A program made the translations under genes and the position numbers. Of a DNA stretch of 6,413 nt, positions 1 to 5,240 are shown piece by piece. Numbering within the stretch: the stretch's first letter is position 1; each line of letters opens with the position of its first letter. The notes under the pieces are model-generated. The model had not been told where the DNA came from. It ran no database searches and saw nothing but the letters and a program-made list of their open reading frames with translations. Origin of the DNA: Clostridiales bacterium UBA6468 (GTDB lineage Bacteria > Bacillota > Clostridia > Oscillospirales > Oscillospiraceae); assembly GCA_002436765.1 (NCBI GenBank), contig DJNI01000093.1, forward strand, positions 1 through 6,413, read 5' to 3'.

Positions 1-1
1 G

Positions 2-58
2 CTGAGGCTTCTTGCCGAATTGGGCAGTGTCGCCCTAAGAGAGGAGACTATACCTTGA
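2..58 (+). CDS. Possible 3' end of a gene entering from the left edge
   Basis: One plus-strand frame is open from base 2 and ends in TGA at 56-58, giving an 18-residue tail that reads like ordinary protein (it contains LRLLAELGS and ends EETIP). The family cannot be recognised from so little. A second frame is also open from base 1 and continues through the hairpin, so the choice rests only on amino-acid plausibility and on the stop falling just before gene-poor DNA. This is a guess at a gene end, not a firm call. Confidence 0.35.
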   Translation: MRLLAELGSVALREETIP

Positions 59-294
59 AGGAAACGAATAAGGTTATGGTGGGTATCTGGAGGCTGTTTG
101 CAGCGGCGATTATCACGGCTAAGATACGCACGGGGATACAAAATTCCCGGAACATGTTGGATTTCAACATATTCCGGGAATTGTTCATATCAGTGAATCG
201 CCCTGCTGTAACTTATTTCTTCCGGACGAACAGAACGCCCAGGGTGCCGGGGCCGCAGTGGCAGGAAACGGTGCAGCCGGCCAGGGTTTCGTAG
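55..294 (+). CDS. Doubtful small ORF, TTG start, 79 codons
   Basis: A TTG at 55 overlaps the TGA of the possible upstream gene (TTGA) and has GAGGAG at 41-46, eight bases upstream, so the start looks usable. The product would begin with a short charged stretch followed by a hydrophobic run (roughly residues 8-22, VMVGIWRLFAAAIIT). Against it, the frame runs straight through the perfect-looking hairpin at 142-182 and then about 80 bases antisense into the end of the DegV gene, where the composition becomes Pro/Arg/Thr-rich and looks like read-through. If anything here is real, it is probably only the first 30 or so codons, perhaps a degraded gene. No family is recognised. Confidence 0.15.
   Translation: MKETNKVMVGIWRLFAAAIITAKIRTGIQNSRNMLDFNIFRELFISVNRPAVTYFFRTNRTPRVPGPQWQETVQPARVS
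142..182 (-). terminator. Strong hairpin downstream of the DegV gene, probable terminator
   Basis: Arms 142-159 and 165-182 pair at 17 of 18 positions (only 153/171 mismatched) around a five-base loop. It starts 30 bases beyond the DegV stop codon. Read on the minus strand, the stem ends in AATTTTGTA, a short and imperfect U-tract; on the plus strand there is no T-run. It therefore fits a moderate intrinsic terminator for the hxlR-degV operon. The near-perfect 18-bp arms are longer than a terminator needs, so an mRNA-stabilising 3' structure or a protein site is also possible. Confidence 0.5.
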
Positions 295-1058
295 ACCTTG
301 CGGAAGTGACCGTAGGTGGACACGGCTTCCTCGACGGCTTCATGGCACTCGTCGCTGACGCCGGTGTGGGTGATGAAAAGGATGCCGTCGTCAAGATCGT
401 CCCGGCCGTCAAGACGGTCTTTGACATAGTTTGCCAGACACTTGGCATATTTTCCGCGATACTTTTTCGCCACGCCCATCTTGCCGTCCTTCACCTCGAT
501 GCAGGGCTTCAGGTTCAGCAGATTCGCGCCCAGCGCGGCGGCAGAGGAGCAGCGGCCGCCCTTGACCAGATAGTCCAGCCTGTCCACCAGGAAGCTGGCT
601 TCCACCCGGGAGGTGAAGTCCTCCAGCGCCTGCTTCAGCTCGTCCAGAGACCCGGCGGTTTTCGCCAGCTCGCAGGCTTTCAGCACCACCAGACCCTGGC
701 CGGTGGACAGGTTCCGGGAGTCAACCACCCGGACGTTTTCAAAATCCTCCGCGGCAATGCAGGCATGGCGGTACGTAGAGGAAAAATCCGAGCTGATGCA
801 GATATGTACCACGCCGTCGTATTCGCCCGCATATTTCGTGAAATGCTCCTGATACTCGCCGACACTGACGGCGGAGGTGGAGCAGAGGTCGCCGCCGGCG
901 GCGACATGGGCGAAAATTTCGGCGGGGGTGATGGTCACGCCGTCGATGTATCCTGTCCCGGCCTTGATGACCGTCAGCGGAGTGATGGCAATGTTGTATT
1001 CTTCCAGAATGCCAGCGGAAAGGTCGCAGGTGCTGTCAGCCGTGATCTTGATGTTCAT
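213..1058 (-). CDS. DegV family protein (fatty-acid-binding, FakB-like)
   Basis: The 281-residue product has the usual length and marks of the DegV family, cytosolic proteins that bind a fatty acid and, as FakB, present it to the kinase FakA for acyl-phosphate formation. Visible motifs are the N-terminal ITADSTCDLS (residues 5-14), TSAVS (61-65, the position of the family's TSxPS carboxylate-binding segment), ISSDFSSTY (88-96), VVDSRNLSTGQG (111-122), LVKGGR (164-169) and HCGPGTLGV near the C-terminus (267-275). The second half of TSxPS is changed (Ala-Val for the usual Gln-Pro). ATG 1058 is chosen because AGGAGAA lies seven bases upstream. The gene follows the HxlR regulator after 10 bases, and the regulator's TAG stop is part of this Shine-Dalgarno sequence, so the two are almost certainly co-translated. 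No fakA is in the window. The fatty-acid role comes from the family; the ligand of this copy is unknown. Confidence 0.93.
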   Translation of the reverse strand: MNIKITADSTCDLSAGILEEYNIAITPLTVIKAGTGYIDGVTITPAEIFAHVAAGGDLCSTSAVSVGEYQEHFTKYAGEYDGVVHICISSDFSSTYRHACIAAEDFENVRVVDSRNLSTGQGLVVLKACELAKTAGSLDELKQALEDFTSRVEASFLVDRLDYLVKGGRCSSAAALGANLLNLKPCIEVKDGKMGVAKKYRGKYAKCLANYVKDRLDGRDDLDDGILFITHTGVSDECHEAVEEAVSTYGHFRKVYETLAGCTVSCHCGPGTLGVLFVRKK

Positions 1059-1068
1059 AACAGTTCTC

Positions 1069-1443
1069 CTATCGGTTTGTTGGTTTTGCGAGGGGGTTCG
1101 TTCCCATCATGAAGCAGCATGGTTCCGTGTTCTTCCGCCGCAGATAGTCCGCGCCCCAGTCCCGCATGGCTACGAGAACAGGCATCAGGCTGCGGCCGGT
1201 TTCCGTCAGGGAATATTCCACCTTCGGTGGGATGACAGGATACACCTCCCGGTGAACCAGACCATTGGCTTCCAGCTCCCGCAGCTGCTGGGTCAGCATT
1301 TTCGGCGTCGCGCCCTTGATGACCTGACGCAGCTGTGAAAAGCGGAGGATGCCCTGAGAAAGATGCCATAAAATCAACGCCTTGTATTTTCCGCCGATCA
1401 GCTCCAACGTGGCTTCCACCGGGCAGTTGTCGTCGTTTGCCAT
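1069..1443 (-). CDS. HxlR/DUF24-family winged-helix transcriptional regulator
   Basis: The 124-residue protein is a compact winged-helix DNA-binding protein of the HxlR (DUF24, MarR-like) family. It begins MANDDNCPVEATLELIGGKY, the standard family opening. The recognition helix is TPKMLTQQLRELEANGL (about 46-62) and the wing REVYPVIPPKVEYSLTETGR (65-84). Family members bind inverted repeats as dimers, and several (YodB, CatR and HypR of Bacillus subtilis) sense electrophiles or oxidants through an N-terminal cysteine; Cys7 sits at that place. A Cys109-Cys110 pair in the C-terminal tail is an extra, less usual feature. The ATG start has a consensus Shine-Dalgarno AAGGAGGTGA (complement of 1448-1457) five to seven bases upstream. 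The gene is divergent from copA and leads the operon with the DegV gene. Autoregulation and control of copA are inferences from position and from the inverted repeats in the shared region. Confidence 0.93.
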   Translation of the reverse strand: MANDDNCPVEATLELIGGKYKALILWHLSQGILRFSQLRQVIKGATPKMLTQQLRELEANGLVHREVYPVIPPKVEYSLTETGRSLMPVLVAMRDWGADYLRRKNTEPCCFMMGTNPLAKPTNR

Positions 1444-1462
1444 TCCGTCACCTCCTTACGGT

Positions 1463-1512
1463 ATCCAAAAGGGAAGTATGGCACATAATAGTGCATACTT
1501 GTTTTTTTGGAT
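1463..1512. promoter_or_regulatory. Nested inverted repeats between hxlR and copA, candidate operator
   Basis: The inner repeat is AAGTATG-g-CAC (1474-1484), spacer ATAATA, GTGCATACTT (1491-1500), a 10-bp arm match with one extra G. The outer repeat is ATCCAAAA (1463-1470) and TTTTGGAT (1505-1512), eight exact base pairs centred on nearly the same point. HxlR-type dimers bind AT-rich dyads of this kind upstream of their own genes, so this is the best operator candidate. The central ATAATA reads TATTAT on the minus strand and could be part of the hxlR -10 box, though no good -35 was found at 16-18 bases. An alternative reading is an intrinsic terminator: the inner hairpin is followed on the plus strand by GTTTTTTT. 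Confidence 0.5.
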
Positions 1513-1534
1513 TATCCTGGTAGAATGGTATCAT
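1499..1534 (+). promoter_or_regulatory. Candidate copA promoter(s)
   Basis: Two overlapping sigma-A-like pairings are visible: TTGTTT (1499-1504) with TAGAAT (1521-1526), and TTGGAT (1507-1512) with TATCAT (1529-1534), each with a 16-base spacer. Both -35 boxes lie on the right half of the inverted-repeat region, so a protein bound there would be expected to block or alter copA transcription. Neither is a perfect consensus and the sequence alone does not choose between them. Confidence 0.4.
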
Positions 1535-1551
1535 AAATGAAGGGAATAGTC

Positions 1552-1591
1552 AATGAATTTATCCGGAATGCGGATTCATTTGGCGGATTCC
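1552..1591 (+). repeat. Structured copA leader with short direct repeats
   Basis: In the untranslated leader, AATGAA...TCCG (1552-1565, with a four-base bulge) can pair with CGGATTCATT (1571-1580) around the loop GAATG. The octamer GCGGATTC occurs twice (1570-1577 and 1583-1590), 13 bases apart. The elements are short and match no riboswitch class I recognise. They may be a weak RNA structure or a second protein site. Confidence 0.25.
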
Positions 1592-1611
1592 TACGAAATG
1601 GAGGGAGAATC

Positions 1612-4107
1612 GTGAAACTCAAATTCAATGTCACCGGCATGACCTGCGCGGCCTGCTCCGCCAGGGTGGAGAAGGTGACGAACGCCGTTCCCGGCGTGGA
1701 AAAAGCGGAAGTGAATCTTCTTGCGGGAACCATGCAGGTGGAGGCGGCGAGCGGGGACGTCGTTCCTGCCATCATCAAGGCGGTGCAGGACGCGGGCTAT
1801 AACGCCGCCCTGCCCGGCGAAAAGAAAGCGGACAAAGCAGAAGCCGCTCCTGCGGAAGCCGCGCTGAAGGAAATGAAAAAGCGGATCATCGGCAGCGCGG
1901 TCTGCCTGGTGGTGCTCATGTATTTCACCATGGGACACATGGTCGGCCTGCCCGCGCCCCACTGGTATCACGGCGTGAAAAACGCTATGGTTGCGGCGCT
2001 GCTGCAATTTTTCCTGACCCTTCCCGTGGTGTACCTGAACCGGGTGTACTACAGCAGAGGCCTGAAGGCCCTGTGGCACCGCGCGCCCAACATGGATTCT
2101 CTGATCGCCGTGGGCTCGCTGGCCGCGCTGGGCTACGGCGTGGCGGCGCTGTTCCGCATGGCCTATGGTATGGGACATGAGGACTGGGAGCTGGTGCAGT
2201 CCTACAGCGAAAATCTGTATTTTGAGTCTGCGGCCATGATCCTGACGCTGATTACCCTGGGCAAATTCCTGGAGACCCGCGCCAAGGACAAGACCGGCGA
2301 CGCCATTCGCTCGCTGATGGATCTAAGCCCCAAGACCGCCTCCGTGCGGAGAAACGGGGAGATCGTGGAGATCCCAGTGGAGCAGGTGACGGTTGGCGAC
2401 GTGGTCGTCGTCCGCTCCGGCAGCAGCATTCCCGTGGACGGTACCGTGCTGGAGGGGCGTGCGTCCGTTGACCAGAGCGCCCTCACGGGAGAAAGCGTCC
2501 CCGTGGAAAAGGGCGTGGGAGACAAGGTCGCCGCTGCCACGGTCAACACCGAAGGGTATCTGGAATTTCGTGCGGATAAGGTGGGCGAGGATACCACTCT
2601 GGCCCAGGTCATCCGCATGGTGGAGGAAGCGGGCGGCTCCAAGGCGCCCATTGCCCGGCTGGCGGATAAGATCGCGGGTGTGTTCGTCCCGACGGTCATG
2701 AGCATTGCGGCGGTGACCTTCATCGTCTGGATGATCGCGGGATACGGTTTGGAATTTTCCCTGAACCGCGCCATTTCCGTGCTGGTGATCTCCTGCCCCT
2801 GCGCGCTGGGACTGGCCACGCCTGTGGCCATCATGGTCGGCACCGGACGGGGCGCCAAGATGGGCGTGCTGTTCAAAAACGCCGAGGCGCTGGAAAACCT
2901 GCACCGGGTGGACACCGTGGTGCTGGACAAGACCGGCACTCTCACCACCGGCAAGCCGGAGGTGACGGACGTTCTCCCCGGCGCAGTCGGCGGAGAAGAA
3001 TTGATGCGGATCGCCGCCGCACTGGAAAGCAAATCCGAGCATCCCTTTGCCAAGGCTATTCTGAATAAGATGGGGTGTACCCCCTATCCGACAGCGGAGG
3101 ATTTTAAGACCCTTCCCGGTCGGGGTGTCTCCGGCATCGTGGACGGCGTGCGGTGCTACGGCGGCAACGGACGGCTGATGGAGGAGCTGGGCATCAAGGT
3201 CCCGGCCATGCCGGAGCTTGCCGGTGAGGGAAAGACGCCACTGCATTTTGCCAGTGAAAAGGGCGCTTATCTCGGCACCGTCGCCGCAGCCGACGTGCTG
3301 AAGGCCGATTCCCAGGCCGCCGTGCAGGCAATGACAAAAATGGGACTTGACGTAGTGATGCTGACAGGCGATAATGAAGCTACGGCCAAGGCCATCGCCA
3401 AAAAGGCGGGCATTGCCCATGTGATCTCCGATGTGCTGCCCACGGACAAGGCCGGGGCGATCGGAAAGCTGCAAGGGGAGGGACACCGGGTGCTTATGGT
3501 GGGCGACGGCATCAACGACGCGCCTGCCCTGGTCAGCGCCGACGTGGGCATGGCCATCGGCGCGGGAACGGACATTGCCATCGAGTCGGCGGACGTGGTG
3601 CTGATGACAGGTTCTCTCGCCGCCGTCGGCGGCGCGGTGGAGCTGAGCAAGGCCACCATCCGCAATATCCGGCAGAATCTGTTCTGGGCGTTCTTCTACA
3701 ACACCCTGGGCATTCCCCTCGCCGCCGGTGTGCTGTACCTGCCTCTGGGGTTGTCCCTCAGCCCGATGTTCGGCGCGGCGGCCATGAGCTTGAGCAGCGT
3801 GTTCGTGGTGACGAACGCTCTGCGCCTGCGCCTGTTCAAGCCGAAGACTTCCCCCGCAGCGGTGGAAGCCCCGATACACGAAGAAATCAAAACCAAGGAG
3901 GATACAACTATGAAAACGGTTATCAAGGTCAACGGAATGATGTGCGGTCACTGCAAAGCCCACGTAGAAGCCGCCTGCAAGGGCGTTCCCGGCGTGGCAG
4001 ACGCCGTGGCGGACCTGGACGCAAAGAAAGTCACCGTCACCGGCGATGCCGATCTCGCGGCGCTGAAGAAGGCTATCACCGACGCCGGCTACGAGGTGGT
4101 GGAGTGA
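1612..4107 (+). CDS. copA: Cu+-exporting P1B-type ATPase with N- and C-terminal HMA domains
   Basis: This membrane pump exports Cu+ from the cytosol using ATP. From a GTG start the product is 831 residues: N-terminal HMA domain with GMTCAAC (9-15), Ala/Glu/Lys-rich linker (71-88), four membrane segments (about 91-110, 123-143, 160-182, 204-220), actuator domain with TGES (292-295), two segments with the CPC metal site (395-397), phosphorylation motif DKTGT with Asp439, SEHP (475-478), GDGINDAP (631-638), and two last segments carrying YN (696-697) and MSLSS (725-729). CPC with YN and MxxSS is the Cu+ (P1B-1) signature. After a linker, a second HMA domain with GMMCGHC (775-781) ends the protein; a C-terminal HMA fused to the pump is less usual than N-terminal tandem copies. 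GTG 1612 is preferred because GGAGGGA lies at 1600-1606 and the HMA fold starts at once; an in-frame ATG at 1537 has no ribosome binding site. The downstream hydrolase overlaps by GTGA. No CopY or CsoR gene is nearby. Confidence 0.95.
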   Translation: MKLKFNVTGMTCAACSARVEKVTNAVPGVEKAEVNLLAGTMQVEAASGDVVPAIIKAVQDAGYNAALPGEKKADKAEAAPAEAALKEMKKRIIGSAVCLVVLMYFTMGHMVGLPAPHWYHGVKNAMVAALLQFFLTLPVVYLNRVYYSRGLKALWHRAPNMDSLIAVGSLAALGYGVAALFRMAYGMGHEDWELVQSYSENLYFESAAMILTLITLGKFLETRAKDKTGDAIRSLMDLSPKTASVRRNGEIVEIPVEQVTVGDVVVVRSGSSIPVDGTVLEGRASVDQSALTGESVPVEKGVGDKVAAATVNTEGYLEFRADKVGEDTTLAQVIRMVEEAGGSKAPIARLADKIAGVFVPTVMSIAAVTFIVWMIAGYGLEFSLNRAISVLVISCPCALGLATPVAIMVGTGRGAKMGVLFKNAEALENLHRVDTVVLDKTGTLTTGKPEVTDVLPGAVGGEELMRIAAALESKSEHPFAKAILNKMGCTPYPTAEDFKTLPGRGVSGIVDGVRCYGGNGRLMEELGIKVPAMPELAGEGKTPLHFASEKGAYLGTVAAADVLKADSQAAVQAMTKMGLDVVMLTGDNEATAKAIAKKAGIAHVISDVLPTDKAGAIGKLQGEGHRVLMVGDGINDAPALVSADVGMAIGAGTDIAIESADVVLMTGSLAAVGGAVELSKATIRNIRQNLFWAFFYNTLGIPLAAGVLYLPLGLSLSPMFGAAAMSLSSVFVVTNALRLRLFKPKTSPAAVEAPIHEEIKTKEDTTMKTVIKVNGMMCGHCKAHVEAACKGVPGVADAVADLDAKKVTVTGDADLAALKKAITDAGYEVVE
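3895..3912 (+). promoter_or_regulatory. Internal Shine-Dalgarno and ATG inside copA
   Basis: AAGGAGG at 3895-3901 is followed after eight bases by ATG 3910, in frame with copA. The match and spacing are as good as for any gene start in the window. The bases around it (about 3877-3910) are visibly richer in A than the GC-rich copA body, as expected for a former intergenic gap that became a linker when a stop codon was lost. Confidence 0.6.
3910..4107 (+). CDS. copZ: Probable internally initiated CopZ-like copper chaperone (C-terminal HMA domain of CopA)
   Basis: Starting at the internal ATG, the same frame as copA gives a complete 65-residue HMA protein: MKTVIKVNGMMCGHCKAHVE at the N-terminus with the MxCxxC copper site at Cys12 and Cys15, and an end (ITDAGYEVVE) typical of stand-alone CopZ. 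Size and borders match free CopZ, a cytosolic carrier that hands Cu+ to CopA, and the start has its own strong ribosome binding site. A free chaperone can thus be made besides the fused domain. That translation really starts here is inferred. The alternative is that the site is a relic and only the fusion is made, or that a sequencing error removed a stop between two separate genes; the in-frame linker shows no sign of that but cannot exclude it. Confidence 0.5.
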   Translation: MKTVIKVNGMMCGHCKAHVEAACKGVPGVADAVADLDAKKVTVTGDADLAALKKAITDAGYEVVE

Positions 4108-5045
4108 GAGCGGACTTCTGGTTTGATTCCTGCGGCGCGGGGAAGATCCATGTCTGCCGCTGGATGCCGGAGGGAGAGCCGAAGGCAGTGTTCCAGATCG
4201 TCCACGGCATTGCGGAGGTGGCGGAGCGCTACGACGCATTCGCTCAGGTGCTGGCGCAGCGGGGCTTCGTCGTGGTGGCCGACGACCACATGGGTCACGG
4301 CCAGTCCGTGGGCGAAGGAGACACCAAGGGTTACTTCACCGGCGGCTGGTTCGGCGCCGTGGCGGACAGCTACCGTCTGCTGGAACTGACAAAGGCGGAA
4401 TTCCCGAACCTTCCCTATGTCCTGTTCGGTCATTCCATGGGTTCGTTTATGGCGAGGACCATTCTGTGCAAGTACCCGGACAGCGGCATTGACGCCGCCA
4501 TCATCTGCGGCACCGGCTGGCAGCCTGCTTTCGCGCTGCCCGCCGTCATCAAGGTGGTGCAGAGCGTGTGCAAAAAGGTGGGGGAGACCAACCCTGACGA
4601 AACCCTCCACAAGCTGGTGTTCGGCGGCTACAACCGGAAGGTGGAGCATCCCCGGACGGAATTCGACTGGCTGACCCGGGATGCGAAAATCGTGGACGCC
4701 TACATCGCCCATCCCATGTGCGGCTTCACCGAAACGACGGGGCTGCTGCGGGATCTGATGACGGGCATCCGCTACATCGAGAAGCCGGAGAGCCTTGCCG
4801 CCATGCGCAAGGATTTGCCCGTGTTCTTCATTGCGGGCGGGGACGACCCTGTGGGCAATTACGGCAAGGGTGTGCGTCAGTCGGCCGACGCTTTCCGCAA
4901 GGCGGGAATGACGGATGTCTCGATGCACATTTACCCGCTGTGCAGGCACGAAATCCTCAACGAGATCAACCGGGAAGAGGTCTACGGGGACATTCTCCGG
5001 TGGCTGTCCTCCCACATGAAAAAAAGTTCGCCCATTTGCGAATAA
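4104..5045 (+). CDS. Alpha/beta hydrolase, monoacylglycerol lipase / serine aminopeptidase S33 type
   Basis: The 313-residue product is a cytosolic alpha/beta-hydrolase of the Hydrolase_4 group (monoacylglycerol lipase or lysophospholipase-like), which cleaves ester bonds of lipid-type substrates. The oxyanion-side motif HGIAEVAERY is at 34-43, the nucleophile elbow GHSMGS at 109-114 (Ser111), the acid GGDDPVG at 245-251 (Asp247 or Asp248), and the catalytic His282 in RHEILNE (281-287). There is no signal peptide or membrane segment. The frame stays open upstream to 3942, but that part is an Arg-rich shadow of copA. GTG 4104 is preferred because it overlaps the copA TGA as GTGA and has GAGGTGG at 4093-4099. 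The overlap predicts translational coupling to copA. No clear terminator follows; 5046-5111 holds only the next promoter and a ribosome binding site. The substrate is not known, and a link to copper stress is speculation. Confidence 0.9.
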   Translation: MRADFWFDSCGAGKIHVCRWMPEGEPKAVFQIVHGIAEVAERYDAFAQVLAQRGFVVVADDHMGHGQSVGEGDTKGYFTGGWFGAVADSYRLLELTKAEFPNLPYVLFGHSMGSFMARTILCKYPDSGIDAAIICGTGWQPAFALPAVIKVVQSVCKKVGETNPDETLHKLVFGGYNRKVEHPRTEFDWLTRDAKIVDAYIAHPMCGFTETTGLLRDLMTGIRYIEKPESLAAMRKDLPVFFIAGGDDPVGNYGKGVRQSADAFRKAGMTDVSMHIYPLCRHEILNEINREEVYGDILRWLSSHMKKSSPICE

Positions 5046-5069
5046 GTCCGGTTTATTGGACAGATAGTC

Positions 5070-5078
5070 TGCTATACT
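5070..5078 (+). promoter_or_regulatory. Extended -10 promoter before the small ORF and truA
   Basis: TGCTATACT is an extended -10 element (TGn followed by TATACT, one mismatch from TATAAT). No good -35 lies 16-18 bases upstream; TTGGAC at 5056-5061 is only 11 bases away. Extended -10 promoters can work without a -35 box. Transcription would start near 5085, about 25 bases before the small gene, so the truA group could be expressed separately from copA. Confidence 0.4.
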
Positions 5079-5111
5079 ATGGCCAGAAACCAAAAAGAAA
5101 GGTTGATGGCT

Positions 5112-5240
5112 ATGTTTCAGATGCGTTATGTGGGTGGACACGTTCAGGTGTATGACAGAAACGGCAAGTTCCTGTTCTCGGCGGATACCGAGCGGGAGGC
5201 CAGAGAAGAGATGGAGGAGTATGCGGAATCTGCGGCTTGA
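5112..5240 (+). CDS. Small acidic protein of unknown function, 42 residues
   Basis: The frame reads MFQMRYVGGHVQVYDRNGKF, then LFSADTEREAREEMEEYAES and AA, a balanced composition: a short beta-like half (VQVYDRNGKFLFSADT) followed by a Glu-rich amphipathic helix. That is protein-like, not a random shadow. AAAGG at 5098-5102 lies nine bases upstream of ATG 5112; an in-frame ATG at 5106 would add two residues but sits too close to the site. The last 20 bases overlap the start of truA in another frame, so translation is probably coupled, and the truA ribosome binding site lies inside this gene. I recognise no named family. A role in truA translation or a free small protein are both possible. Confidence 0.6.
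   Translation: MFQMRYVGGHVQVYDRNGKFLFSADTEREAREEMEEYAESAA

Noticed and set aside
258..1112. A 284-codon plus-strand frame opposite the DegV gene
   Set aside because: The DegV motifs and a proper ribosome binding site support the minus strand; the plus frame has Gly/Ala/Val/Asp-rich composition and no motif.
1474..1508. Plus-strand intrinsic terminator formed by the inner repeat and GTTTTTTT
   Set aside because: The stem is AT-rich with a bulge and there is no plus-strand gene ahead of it to terminate; an operator reading fits better, though it is not excluded.
1537..1611. ATG 1537 as the copA start, adding 25 residues
   Set aside because: No Shine-Dalgarno lies before it and it overlaps a candidate -10 region; GTG 1612 has GGAGGGA at the right distance and begins the HMA domain.
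3942..4103. N-terminal extension of the alpha/beta hydrolase, 54 codons
   Set aside because: It is an Arg/Gly-rich out-of-frame reading of the CopA C-terminal HMA domain; GTG 4104 gives the normal start of the fold.
2323..4239. A 638-codon open frame on the minus strand opposite copA
   Set aside because: It is His/Gly/Arg-rich without recognisable domains and mirrors the GC-rich third-position pattern of copA, whose motifs are unmistakable. It is a shadow frame.
5056..5078. Classical promoter TTGGAC plus TATACT before the small ORF
   Set aside because: The spacer is only 11 bases, far below the 16-18 needed; the extended -10 reading was kept instead.
5128..5220. Upstream extension of truA, 31 codons
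   Set aside because: These codons are a shadow of the small 42-residue gene, and the TruA domain begins right after ATG 5221.
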